Positions 31,770 through 42,797 of a stretch of DNA of 64,000 nucleotides are shown piece by piece. Source of the stretch: Crambe crambe (taxonomy: Eukaryota; Porifera; Demospongiae; Poecilosclerida; Crambeidae); contig OZ004584.1 of the NCBI GenBank assembly GCA_963924555.1, forward strand, positions 1,301,001-1,365,000. The letters run 5' to 3'. Made by a program: the position numbers and the translations under genes. The stretch's first letter is position 1. Every line of letters starts with the position of its first letter. The notes beneath the pieces were generated by a model. That model ran no database searches, was not told the DNA's origin, and was given only the letters and a program-made list of their open reading frames with translations.

Positions 31770-32627
31770 TTACTGCACGTACAACTGCAGAAAGCTTAGT
31801 AGCACATTCTCATCAGCAGCATCCTCATCACCACAGATCCTCACTTCAATATCATCAGAGGTGGGGGCAGGGAGGGACACACTGAACCACGGAGGATTGT
31901 TGAAGGTGCAGCAGTTGGTGGTGCAGTTCATAGCATCCCACAATGCACCATTGTAGTTACCATCACAGAAGTAGTTATTGCCGACAAATGAAGCTGGTAA
32001 AGGAGCAAATGAACGATCTTGATTATCACAGGGACAGCGAAAACTATGACCAGCAGCAAAAGACCAAACATGTTGTCGAGGGGATCCACGAGTCACACTG
32101 ACACCATCCACGTATGGTCCATTGATGCGACTCCGTAAGTTGTAGAAGTCAGCAAAGGCATCAGCCGAACCAATACTATATCCAATGGCTCGCCCACAAA
32201 TCTGATTGTAAGTCCATCCAGGAGTAGAAAAAACTGTTCCTGGGCATGTTGTAGGTGTTGAAGCAAAGCACGACCTTGCAGGTGATGAAGCCATTGTCCA
32301 AGAGGAAGGACATTGCTGGGATGTGTTACTCATGTCAAAGTGAACCACTTCAACCCATTTCCCACTTCCACAATCAGGAACTACTTCACCTGGCAAAAGT
32401 GTCTGCAGAGAAGAACGAATAGACTCACTGAGATTTCTTCTAGCAGACTCAATACTATCACTTGCAGGACAGGATTGACTACCTTCTCCTCCACTTACAA
32501 CAATAGGAGAAATATGAGTAGGAAGTGGACCATTGAGGGGCAGTTGGGCCGGTAAAACTGATATGAGCAGAGAGGCACTGATAACCAGCAAATAAGTAGT
32601 GTGTAGTTGAAGTCCAGGCAGAGACAT
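31770..32627 (-). CDS. Copy 2: intact secreted Cys-rich protein (285 aa, single exon)
   Basis: Complete single-exon gene. A signal peptide spans about residues 9-27 (YLLVISASLLISVLPAQ). The mature protein has 13 cysteines (about 53, 86, 106, 120, 128, 144, 198, 200, 221, 235, 239, 240, 265) and several N-glycosylation sites. Hallmark blocks in order: GPLPTxISPxVxSGGE, SIESARRNLSES, WTMASSPARSCF, CGRAIGY, PYVDGVSVTRGSPRQHVWSF, CPCDN, FVGNNYFCDGNYNGALWD, NCCTFNNPPWF, DDIEVRICGDED, and the terminus SFLQLYVQ. I recall a similar CGRxIGY ... DGVSxTHGxPRQHIW ... CPC ... NPPWF domain in uncharacterised secreted proteins of corals, anemones and sponges; no function is known to me. This copy lacks the TATA promoter block of copies 5, 7 and 9 and shares a different 5' flank with copy 3. 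Confidence 0.85.
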   Translation of the reverse strand: MSLPGLQLHTTYLLVISASLLISVLPAQLPLNGPLPTHISPIVVSGGEGSQSCPASDSIESARRNLSESIRSSLQTLLPGEVVPDCGSGKWVEVVHFDMSNTSQQCPSSWTMASSPARSCFASTPTTCPGTVFSTPGWTYNQICGRAIGYSIGSADAFADFYNLRSRINGPYVDGVSVTRGSPRQHVWSFAAGHSFRCPCDNQDRSFAPLPASFVGNNYFCDGNYNGALWDAMNCTTNCCTFNNPPWFSVSLPAPTSDDIEVRICGDEDAADENVLLSFLQLYVQ

Positions 32628-33743
32628 TCTTCTGAATAAGAATTAGCAGAGTGCCCCACCCATCATGAATACTGTATCAGGCATGCAATGAATTTATTAT
32701 TTATTTGAGAAGTTGATTTCTTGTATTTTAGAAACAAACAAGTTTGGTGCCAAACAGCAATGTCAAGGAGGTCACATGATTAAGATATTTTTTGCATGTG
32801 CGAATTAATTTGAAAATGTTGCTACTTGCTAGCTATCAGTTGAATGTGCCTTAAGGGTGCAGGCACACTCCGCCCATGCATGGTTGCTAGGGAAAATTAA
32901 CTTTAAAACTAGAAATTTCTAACTTGCACAACATTATTAAGCATCGGAATAGTACCACATACACAAAAAATGAAGGAGGACCAATCAAAATGACTGATGT
33001 TATGACTGATTTCATTCTCAAGGTAAACTGCATTGCATCTCAATGACCACTTGGAATCAATGGCTGATTTTTGATATACAGCTTCTTATACTTATTGCCA
33101 TAAAAATTACATTTGTCAACTCACATTCTACTTTTCAATTTATCCACATAGGATCTTGTGTCTTGCACATTCTGTACTAGCTATAAACTAAAGCACAATG
33201 TAACTTTTTAGACCTTACCAAGTAGTTGCCATATGCAAAATATTGGCCCATTCCCATGCATAGTTCCTGAGTTGCAATGACTTGTTCATTATTCATGCTA
33301 GCATGGATTTTATGTGCCAAAGCAGCAGCTGTTTACTATCTGTTATTTTAGCGCGGTAGTGTTTGTGGTTAATTAGTGCTTGTACTAGTGCATGCCTTGG
33401 TTACTATGTGCCACCACCCTTAAAAGAGTGAAGCGTAAGAGGAAGTGATAATGAAATGGGTGTGGTTTCAATAAAAATGTACTACCCTTACAACTTTATA
33501 CTGATTGAATTGCCCAAGAAAATAATGTTGCAGTTATGATTTCTCTTAATAAGACTATAGGATTCGTATGTGTATACTTATTATCTCATAGCCAAACACA
33601 AGCAAGATCTATAGCCCTTAATTGTCAGTAATCTTGTCTGCCTTAACCTTTGCCCTTGGACTAAAACCATTTGCAGTACATAAATAAATCTCAAGAGAAA
33701 ATGTTGCATAAAATTATTGAATTTTCACATGCTTCAGTCTTTA
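32628..33743. other. Spacer between array copies 2 and 3
   Basis: No gene is supported. The first about 60 bp upstream of copy 2 (GTGCCCCACCCATCATGAATA) resemble the flank of copy 3 (GTGCCACACCCACCATGAATA at about 34629), so the duplicated unit extends beyond the coding region. The remainder is unique AT-rich DNA. Confidence 0.5.
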
Positions 33744-34602
33744 TCATTGCACATAAAGCTGGAGAAAGTTCAATTGCACTCTTTCATCATCAAGTAGCTG
33801 ATCAGAACAGATTCTCACTTCAATATCATTGGAGGTGGGGGCAGGGAGGGTTACACTGAACCACGGAGGATTGTTGAAGGTGCAGCAGTTGGTGGTACAG
33901 TCCATAGCATCCCACAATGTACCATTGTTGTTATTACCAATACAGAAATAGTTATTGCCGACGAATGAAGGTGGTAAGGGAGCAAATGAACAATCCTGAT
34001 TATCACAGGGGCAGCGAAAAGGCCCACCAAGGCCAGCAGCAAAAGACCAAACATGTTGTCGAGGGGATCCATGAGTCACACTGACACCATCCACATAATT
34101 ATGGTCCATTAATGCTAGGACTCCTTAGATTGTAAAACTCAGCAAAAGCATCTGGTGTACCGGAACTGTACCCTGTGGCTCGCCCACAAATGCGACTATA
34201 AGTCAATCCAGGGGTAGAAAAAACTGTTCCTGGGCAGGTTGTAGGTGTAGAAGCAAAACATGACCTTGCAGGTGATGAAGCCATTGTCCAAGCGGAAGGA
34301 CATTGTTGGGATGTGTCATTCATATCAAAGTGTGCCACTTCAATCCATAGTCCACTATCACAATCAGGAACTTCAACCAAATGAAGCGCTCGCAGAGAAG
34401 AACGAATAGACTCAGTGAGATTCCTTCTAGCAGATTCAATACTGTTACTTGCAGGACAGGATCGATTATCTTCTCCTCCACTTACTACATTAGGAGAAAC
34501 ACGAGTAGGAAGTGGGCCATTGAGGGGTGGTTGAGCTGTGAGCAGAGAGACACTGATAGCCAGAAAACAAGCTGTAAGTAGTTTAAGACCAGATACATAC
34601 AT
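33744..34602 (-). pseudogene. Copy 3: secreted Cys-rich family gene with a 4-bp insertion
   Basis: Full-length relative of copy 2: signal peptide (ACFLAISVSLLTAQ), SIESARRNLTES, WTMASSPARSCF, CGRATGY, then a stop directly after SPSINGP. The expected continuation, YVDGVSVTHGSPRQHVW, is present in a shifted frame and stays open to the normal end NFLQLYVQ. The difference is about four extra bases (an AT/TA-type microduplication near 34095-34100). All other hallmarks are present, so the lesion may be recent, polymorphic or an assembly error. Read literally the gene makes a 167-residue truncated secreted product. Confidence 0.8.
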
Positions 34603-36186
34603 TTTTCAAAACAAGGATTAAACAAAAGTGCCACACCCACCATGAATATCAGGCAGTGAATATGATTGGTGGCTACTTTTTTTGAGAGGTGTCTTTTGCA
34701 TTTAGTCCTATAGTCAGTTGTTCTAATAGCAATAGGTTCCTTAATCTCGTATAAATTTGCTTGAAGCAGGGAGGTTTCAAAGCAGCATTAGCTTTAAGTG
34801 AATGCTGGACTATCGATAGTACTCTCTAAGTGGATATGCCCCATTGCACAACATTTCCTTTCATCATGCAGGAATGATTCTCTCTACTCTCAGAAACTCC
34901 TGACTTCAAGACAGAACACCTTCAATGTGCTAGGACAGAGCTCATTTTATAGCAATTTCTAAAATTGCCTTTTTCATCTGGTCATTCATCATCATCTTTC
35001 ACAGCCTTATTTCAGAAATGGTTTATTTACCACACTACTCAAATTGACTGAAATATAATCCTTTACTTTTAACTTGTTATGTCACTTTCCAACCTACCAG
35101 CTTTCAACCTACAATGTGGCAGACATAATTGCAGTTCACTATATAGACATATGCGAGAGTCTGGCCTGCGCAAGACTAATTTGCTGTCACTCTCTTGTAA
35201 CGATCGATTGGTCAAAGAAGAGCTATTTACAAGTGAACTTTCTCTCTTGAAGTTGGCCTCTCGATGCTCATAGCATTGTGAATGATCAATCTGGTCATAA
35301 AATCTTTGATGATTGCTGCATCACTAATATGCCACCCAAAGTATATCAGGTATACATACGTACATAAGGCCTTTCTTATTGTAAACTGTATAGATATGAG
35401 CTCCATCAGCATTTGTCCTTCAGATCATCATTTCAGATGAACTACACATAACTACACATGTACAATTGCTAAGTATGAGGCAGGGACGATCATCCAGTTG
35501 CCTATAAGAAAATAATAGTTACAAAGTAATTAATGTCTCTGACTCTATAATTATTTTGGACACATGCACCATTATTATCTACATTACATCCAGAAATGTG
35601 TATAAATAGAACTGACAAGTAGGGGATGGCTTTGTGCAAAGTTCATGAACAAGAAAGCCTATACCCCTCCTGATTTCAATAACCACACCAAATACTCATA
35701 TCCCTACTTAACTTCTCATAGTGACTTAGCCTCGTCCCCAGGCCTCCTTTTTAATTATGATTGTGGAGGACCAAATGCAACTATAAAGCCGTGTTTACAT
35801 GCGCGCCCAACCCTGGGTCGAATCTGGGTTAGAACGGGGCTCAAGTCAACCCAGAAGTTGGAAACACTGTTCCTGGGCAGGTTGTAAGCAAAGCATGACC
35901 TTGCAGGTGATGATAGTATGAAGAATCTCAGTGAATATATTCTCACTACAAGGCCTACTATTGCTAGGTGAAGTAGTTCTAGTGCATGGCCTTGCTACAA
36001 AGGGGCTACTTTCTTTTTCATGAAAACATGCAGCACCTTGCTATACACACAAGCAGGAAGGAAGAAAGCGATTTCAAATGTTTTGATTGTGAGGAAGTAA
36101 TGATTCTCATTTATGGCTTTCTATCACCAACTCTGGTTGCATGACATGAGATAAAACTGTCAAATCCATGTCTGTCTGTCTGTCTC
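34603..36186. other. Spacer with a family remnant
   Basis: At about 35862-35910 a short piece of the array gene survives (minus strand, around ARSCFA with the preceding block, internally deleted). 36055-36186 duplicates 25480-25640, including GGAAGGAAG...GATTTCAAATGTTTTG and a CTGTCTGT run. No other gene is supported in this stretch. Confidence 0.55.
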
Positions 36187-36297
36187 ACTGTAAAACAAAT
36201 GTGTTTTAAAAAAAGTGTAAAAACAACCCATTTTTAGGTTATCTGAGTTGCAAATTGTAACTCTGATAACCTTAAAATGGGTTATTTTTTACAGTGC
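36187..36297. mobile_element. About 110-bp hairpin MITE (CACTGTAAA ends)
   Basis: Nearly its whole length is an inverted repeat: CACTGTAAAA and AACCCATTTTTAGGTTATC on the left, matched by GATAACCTTAAAATGGGTT and TTTTTTACAGTG on the right, around a short loop. The duplicated flank at about 25600-25640 lacks it, giving a paralogous empty site. The TSD is hard to define because the target is a CTGT repeat. CACTGT-type ends are common in hAT-like MITEs. Confidence 0.8.
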
Positions 36298-36473
36298 TGT
36301 CAATGTTCATGTAACAAACACTTTGAAGGCTGCTACAGTTGCAGTGCATGTCTTAGAATGTCGATAGTCACCAATATTATTTCAAACATCATTGTAAACT
36401 AGACACTCTATAGCAGCTGCTATGGATATAAGATACAGGCACATGTACATGACTACATACGTACAGCTCAGCT

Positions 36474-36796
36474 ACAGTGAATGGCATACTGCACATACGA
36501 CTGCAGAAAGCTCAACTGCATAAGTTCATTCAAAGTATTCCCATCACTACCACACATCCTCACTTCAATATCATCAGAGGTGGGGGCAGGGAGAGACACA
36601 CTGAACCACGGAGGATTGTTGAAAGTACAGCAGTTGGTGGTGCAGTCCATAGCATCCCACAATGCACCATTGTAGTTACCATCACAGAAGTAGTTATTGC
36701 CAACATAAGAAGGTGGAAAAGGAGCTTGACCACGTATCACAAGGACAGCGGAAGAGAGTAAGACCATAACCTGCACCAAAGGTCCAAATATGTTGT
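36474..36796 (-). pseudogene. Copy 4: 3' fragment of the secreted Cys-rich family
   Basis: Conserved from PPSYVGNNYFCDG through NCCTFNNPPWF and DDIEVRMCG to SFLQSYVQ. The usual stop is lost and the frame reads on five residues (YAIHC...). Upstream, the CPCDN region is frameshifted, and homology ends at about 36796, where a duplicated non-coding block (GTTCTTCTACTATAGGCTCAGCAC) begins. The 5' two thirds are gone. Confidence 0.78.
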
Positions 36797-37214
36797 AGTC
36801 ACAGAGGTTCTTCTACTATAGGCTCAGCACTGAAATGCTGAAGTGTGCACTAATCACTTCGTGCACATAAGTGTGATTTAGAGAGAATCTGATTGGTCAC
36901 AAGTCATATGATCAGCACTAAGATAAGCTGTCTGTCTCTGTGTATCCATCTATCTGTGTAGAGTGAGTGCAATTTTAGAGTCCTTGTATTGATTGGAGGA
37001 TGTCATGGGTAGAGGGTACTATGGCATATTCATTAAGTTTTTGGTTGCTATTTCATTGCAATCAACAAAAAATTTTATATTGAGAAATATTAACAAGATA
37101 CACTATTATATGGGAACCATACCTCTAGAGCAGTTGCTACGAATGCTATTAGAGAACTATTTGAATGCTATTTGACTACACATCCTACATATTTAGCTAT
37201 ATGGAAAAAGTCAT
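36797..37214. other. Duplicated non-coding flank of the array unit
   Basis: The block from AGAGGTTCTTCTACTATAGG to TTGCTACGAATG is repeated at 40035-40430 and in part at 42460-42790 and 51240-51430. It lies between the 3' end of one gene and the next older unit, so it marks the duplication unit. No coding sequence. Confidence 0.65.
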
Positions 37215-38098
37215 TTACTGCACATACAACTGCAGAAAGCTGAGAAACACGTTTTCATTACCAGGATTCTCATCACCACAGATCCTCACTTCAATTCAAT
37301 ATTTTCAGAGGTGGGGGCAGGGAGAGACACACTGAACCACGGAGGATCGTTGAAGGTGCAGCAGTTGGTGGTGCAGTCCATAGCATCCCACAATGCACTA
37401 TTGTAGTTACCATCACAGAAATAGTTATTGCCAACATATATAAGAAGGTGGATAGGGAGCTTCATCAAGAGCGTGGTTAGGATTATCACAAGGACAGTGG
37501 AAGAGATTATGGCCGTAACCTGCACCAAAGGTCCAAATGTGTTGTTGTGGTGATCCATGAGTCACACTGATACCGTCCACGTAGGGGTCATTAATGCTCG
37601 GAGAATTTCTGAGGTTGAGGATTTCAGCAAAGGCATCTACCGTACCAGTACTACGTATATCCTATTGCTTGCCCACAAATGTGACTGTAGGTTAGTCCAG
37701 TGGTAGGAAAACTGTTCCTGGGCATGTTGTAGGTGTGGAAGCAAAGCATATGACCTTGCAGGTGATGAAGCCATTGTCCAAGAGGAAGGACATTGCTGGG
37801 ATGCATTACTCATGTCGAAGTGAACCACTTCAATCCAATTCCCACTACCACAATCAGGAACTACTTCACCTGCCAGTAGTCCCTGAATAGAAGAATGAAT
37901 CGACTCACTGAGATTCCTTCTAGCAGACTCAAGAATACCACTCGCAGGACAGGATTGACTGCCTTCTCCTCCACTTATGACAAGAGGAGAAACACGAATA
38001 GGAAGTGGACCATTGAGGGGTGGTTGGGCCAAGACTGCTGTGATCAGAGAGACACTGATAACCTGCAAATAAGCTGTGCGTAGTTTAAGCCCTGACAT
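37215..38098 (-). pseudogene. Copy 5: secreted Cys-rich family gene with several frameshifts
   Basis: Starts normally (MSGLKLRTAYLQVISVSL, then LAQPPLNGPLP, SARRNLSES, WTMASSPARS), but a one-base insertion at about 37749 shifts the frame within ARSC. Further indels follow: around the CGRAIGY block, around CPCDN, where an extra ATA appears in the ...AACATATATAAG run, and a 5-bp duplication (TTCAA) near the DIEVR block. The terminal LQLYVQ sequence survives at 37215. Despite the damage its promoter block is intact (38170-38212). A pseudogene that may still be transcribed. Confidence 0.82.
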
Positions 38099-38169
38099 TC
38101 TTTTAAAAAAAAAACTTGATTAGCAGAGCAACTATCACAATTAAGTGGTAATCCTTGCTGGATTATGAG

Positions 38170-38212
38170 ATTGTGTATTTTTATACCATAGGAGGAACAT
38201 TCCAGCAAAAAG
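38170..38212 (-). promoter_or_regulatory. Conserved core promoter of array copy 5
   Basis: Read on the minus strand: GCTGGAATGTTCCTCC, then TATGGTATAAAAATAC. The TATA box lies about 85 bp upstream of the ATG. The same block precedes copies 7 and 9, and a degenerate one is seen at 44800-44835. Confidence 0.65.
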
Positions 38213-38743
38213 CTGATTCCAACCCTCATGACTCATCATAAATCTAATTTTGTAGCTATGTAATTATAATACTGTGTAGTATACTAGTTCTAGTATACTA
38301 GATGCTTTTCTCCATATCAATTCCTCTAGAGGTTTTTTATAAAACTGTTGCCATGACATCACTATAATGACAGCTACCACCTCCATAGTTACAACTACAA
38401 TGTCATATCATCACTGTTGATGCATGCACCAGAGAAAGCCCTGTATTCATGTCGGCTGTTTGTACTTTGAGCAAACCTCTGGCTCAGCTCACCAACTATG
38501 CAGTCCTTATATAGGAAATGGATCTGTAAGTAAAGTACAAGGTCTGCCTAGTGTGGTGTGGGGAGAGATACTTAATGATACGAGAGTTCATGAGAAAAAC
38601 CTCTCTCAGTTCCTTATACGTAGGTGGTTGATATGGGGAAATAATAATGAGTTGCACATACATGTATCAAGTTACTTGGGGGATTACTGTGGAAGATTGT
38701 AAAATGTGGAGCTAAAATGTGGAAGATTATTCATGAACAGAGT

Positions 38744-39575
38744 AGCGTAAGCCGCCGATTATCGACCATACTTTGCCCCTCGCACCATATCTCCCTCACC
38801 GATGGTTGTCAAAGTCTCAAACAACAACTATAGGAAAGATAATTTCATCCTCTATAACGTCATATAAATTATTTTTCTCACAATTGGATAGAAATTTTGC
38901 TATGCTGAATCTACTACGTCAACTAAAAAATCATTTATCGATCACCGACACCTATTTTCGACGACCCGTTGAAAATCATAATATCAATCATCGTCTGTTC
39001 CATTCTTTCTTTCAGTTTTGCTCCACTACATGTTAGGGCCCTTAAAAAGATACTTTTATACTATTTTATGCTATAAAATACATCATCATAACAAATTTTA
39101 TAAAAAATGAACGAAGCATTTCTACCATAAACTGCTCCACAATTTAACGGTGGAATGGAACTGCTGCAGAAGCTCTCCTTTTTGTTGGATTCTGGTGATG
39201 CTTTTCGGAAACAGTCTTCATTGGTCTGTGTTTCATATTCCTACAGAATCCAGTCATAATCTATGATACAGTCCTCACTAAACAAGCACCAAATTCGACT
39301 TTAAGTCGATAGCTTTCGTACCTTTTAAGCGATCTTCCGGAGCCATGGCGATAGGTAACGTGAGCTAGTAACTTACTTTCATACTGATACTTGCTGTTGA
39401 AGTCCTGTTTTCTCTCTAGAGCTTGTAAGTTTTCCAATATATTTTTCAATGCAGCCATTTTCTTAAACTCCGTTTACGTTCGTGTACTACCGTAGACTTT
39501 CCGTATACTAAGTAGTCGATAATTGGTGCTGCCACGGTCGATAATACGTACTGGTCGATAATCGGCGGCTTATGC
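38744..39575. mobile_element. TIR element with repeated subterminal motif and TA duplication
   Basis: The left end GCGTAAGCCGCCGATTATCGACCA (24 bp, split here as GCGTAAGCCGCC and GATTATCGACCA) and its inverted counterpart end at 39575. TA flanks both sides. The motif GTCGATAAT occurs several times near the right end (about 39513, 39539, 39553) and inverted on the left, as expected for transposase-binding sites. On the minus strand 39458 begins MAALKNILENLQALERKQDF, and this open stretch meets a good splice donor (GAAA|GTAAGT) at about 39376. It may be the first exon of a captured or transposon gene. Confidence 0.75.
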
Positions 39576-40428
39576 TATATACGTAGGAGCTAATCTGAGG
39601 CAGCCCACACATTCTTTAGATAATGATTATACCTTTGAGTATAGAGCTAATTATCTGAGACATTCTTTAAATGGTGGGACCACCGCTTATTAAAGCAATG
39701 CCAACTGGACTTATATGCTTCCATACAACCATGACTTCTCAAGGTTTATCCATCAGTGATTACTTTTGCAGAAAATTTATTATACATGTAGCCTATTTGT
39801 GAGTTTCACTCCTGGCCCTGTCCCCACCCCGTCAAGTAAGTAATAACAATATTGCTTAAGCACACACACACACAGGGATAGTATACAAGAGAATGAGCAC
39901 AAGAACGAGAACTGAAGAAAATAATTGAAGCACATTCTTGAGGTTATCCTATCAACATGACTAGTGAATTGCTATATAAGAAGACAATGAGCTCCTCTAA
40001 TACTATAAGAGCTGTTATCAACACGGGCTGGAAGGTCATAGTCGTAGAGGTTCTTCCACTATAGGCTCAGCACCAAAATGCTGAAGTGTGCATTAATCAC
40101 TTTGTGCACACAAGTGTGATTTAAAGACGATCTGACTGGTCACAAGTCATGTGATCAGCACTAAGATTAGCTGTCTGTCTCTGTCTATATCCATTTTAGA
40201 GTCCTTGTATCGATAGGAGGATGTCATGAGTGGAGGGTACGTACTATGGCATGTTCATTAAGTTTTTGGTTGCTATTTCATTGCAATCAACTTATATTGA
40301 GAAATATTAACAAGATACACTATTATATGGGAACTATACCTCTAGAGCAGTTGCTACGAATGGTTATTAGAGAACTATTTGAATGCTATTTGACTACACA
40401 TCCTACATATCTATATGGAAAAAATCAT
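39576..40428. other. Spacer and duplicated flank before array copy 6
   Basis: 40035-40428 repeats the non-coding block of 36797-37214. A short CACACA run lies at 39860. 39890-39990, containing GAAGCACATTCTTGAGGTTATC, recurs at about 42350-42420. No gene is supported. Confidence 0.55.
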
Positions 40429-41322
40429 TTACTGCACATACAACTGCAGAAAGCTGAGAAACACATTTTCATTACCAGGATTCTCATCACCACAGATCCT
40501 CACTTCAATATTTTCAGAGGTGGGGGCAGGGAGAGACACACTGAACCACGGAGGATCGTTGAAGGTGCAGCAGTTGGTGGTGCAGTCCATAGCATCCCAC
40601 AATGCACCATTGTAGTCACCATCACAGAAGTAGTTATTGCCGACAAATGAAGGTGGTAAGGGAGCAAATGAACGATCCTGATTATCACAGGGGCAGCGAA
40701 AAGTCCCACCATGGCCAGCAGCAAAAGACCAAATATGTTGTCGTGGTGATCCGTAAGTCACACTGATACCCTCCATGTAAGGGTCATCAATGTTAAATAT
40801 TTGGCCAGCAAAGGCATCAGCTGAACCAGTAGTATATCCTATGGCTCGCCCACAAATACGACTGTAAGTCAATCCAGGGGTAGGAAAAACTGTTCCTGGG
40901 CAGGTTGTAGGTGTTGAAGCGAAGCATGACCTTGCAGGTGCTGAAGCCATTGTCCAAGAGGAAGGACATTGCTGGGATGTGTTGGTCATGTTGAAGTGAA
41001 CCACTTCAATCCATTTCCCACTACCACAATCAGGAACTACTTCACCTGCCAAAAGTGTCTGCAGAGAAGAATGAATAGACTCACTGAGATTCCTTCTAGC
41101 AGACTCAAGAATACCACTCGCAGGACAGGATTGACTATGTTCTCCTCCACTTATGACGAGAGAAGAAACACGAGTAGGAAGTGGGCCATTGAGGGGCAGT
41201 TGGGCCAAGATTGCTGTGAGCAAGGAGGCAGTGATAAGCAGCAAATGGGGAAACAATGGGGAATTGCACATTATTATGGAATGGGGAAACAATTGGAATG
41301 GGGAAACAATAATGAATTGCAC
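40429..41322 (-). CDS. Copy 6: secreted Cys-rich protein with a replaced N-terminus
   Basis: The open frame spans the whole family domain: SGGEHSQSCPAS, SARRNLSES, WTMASAPARSCF, CGRAIGY, PYMEGISVTYGSPRQHIW, CPCDN, NYFCDGDYNGALWD, NCCTFNDPPWF, and the terminus SFLQLYVQ. The normal leader is replaced after HLLLITASLLTAILAQ. Upstream codons come from a local GGGGAAACAAT repeat (41265-41320). The methionine 18 residues in (MCNSPLFPHLLLITASLL) would still give a good signal peptide, so secretion may be kept. The usual TATA promoter block is absent because the break lies just inside the leader. Whether it is expressed is uncertain. Confidence 0.75.
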   Translation of the reverse strand: MQFIIVSPFQLFPHSIIMCNSPLFPHLLLITASLLTAILAQLPLNGPLPTRVSSLVISGGEHSQSCPASGILESARRNLSESIHSSLQTLLAGEVVPDCGSGKWIEVVHFNMTNTSQQCPSSWTMASAPARSCFASTPTTCPGTVFPTPGLTYSRICGRAIGYTTGSADAFAGQIFNIDDPYMEGISVTYGSPRQHIWSFAAGHGGTFRCPCDNQDRSFAPLPPSFVGNNYFCDGDYNGALWDAMDCTTNCCTFNDPPWFSVSLPAPTSENIEVRICGDENPGNENVFLSFLQLYVQ

Positions 41323-42797
41323 ATTATTAATAAGTTACTCATGGAACACTTAAATTTAATGTGGATGATTATTATTCCTCATTTGAGATAGCTCACTCAT
41401 TCTAAAAATGTGGAGGATTATTCATGAGGAGAGTATAGGAGCTAATCTGAGACAGCCCACACGTTCTTTAGATAATGGGACCAGAGGATTACTAATTATC
41501 TGAGACATTCTTTAGATGGTGTGACCACTTAAAGCAGTGTCAACTGGACTTGTATGCTTCCATGCAACCATGACTTCTCAAAGTCTATCAGTGATACTTT
41601 TGGAGAGAGATGTATGCATGGTTAGTTGGGAAAATAATTATTATTCAACTTATTGCATGGATTTCTAGACAATACATTAAATAAAATACAAAATACCCTG
41701 TATATTCCATGTATTGCTTTGTGTATTAGTGCATGCTTGAGGGGTGAGCGGAGCACTATTTCATTGACTTCCATTAAAATGGCTATATATTATAATTGCC
41801 TTCTTATTTCTATGTGAGTTCTCTCAGTATTATTAAACTCCTATACACCCTCCTGGCTTATATACAAGGTTCTTAATTAATGGATGCCCTGAAAATTTTT
41901 TTGTGTTTTAAGTCATGGGAGGTTGCACCCTCTCCCAATCAATGCATAGTATTCCAAATCACATCGCACCACGAAATTATATGTACAGGAAGGAAGTGAT
42001 GTGATTGAGAGGAAAATAATGGTGGGTGTGGCCTATTTATAATAATTATTTCATTCTTATCTAGCTCTAAGTGCCTGCATGAGAATGATGCTATAATGTA
42101 ATGCATACCGAGAGCATTATACATAGCATCATTCCGGTGCAAAACACATGGAACTAGACTGATCAAATGACTTGGGTCTAATTAGATTCAAGTGCACCAT
42201 GAACATGGAGCTTGATCAGAGTGATTTAAACAATTTATAGTACTGATCACATATCTATTAGATTCCAGTTGGTGTATACCAAGTACTGATCATGATGCAC
42301 AGTCATAGGGTTTCAGTGGTTTTTAAAGAATGCAATTATTGATATTCAAAAATAATTGAAGCACATTCTTGAGGTTATCCTATCAGCATGACTAGTGAAT
42401 TGCTATATAAGAAGACAATGAGCTCCTCTAATACTGTAAGAGTACAGGCTGGAAGGTCATAGTCACAGAGGTTCTTCTACTATAGGCTCAGCACCGAAAT
42501 GCTGAAGTGTGCATTAATCACTTTGTGCACACAAGTGTGTAGAGTGAGTGCAATTTAGAGTCCTTGTATTGATTGGAGGATGTCATGGGTATGGCGAGCT
42601 TTTAATTATTTATATTGAGAAATATAACAAGGCACACTATCGTATGGTATAATTATTAAAGTACTGGGGAAATAATATAACTAATTGTGAGAACTAGAAC
42701 AGTTGATTGTACATATAATTATGGTTAAGTGCCAGTTGCTACTAGAGAACTATTTACTATACACATCCTACATATCTATAATTATGGAAAAAGTCAT
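41323..42797. other. Spacer between array copies 6 and 7
   Basis: Contains repeats of the array flanks (GAAGCACATTCTTGAGG at about 42360, AGAGGTTCTTCTACTATAGG at about 42468, the pre-3' flank at 42700-42790). 41265-41400 resembles 38630-38730 (TGGGGAAATAATAATGAGTTGCACA type). No supportable gene. Confidence 0.5.
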
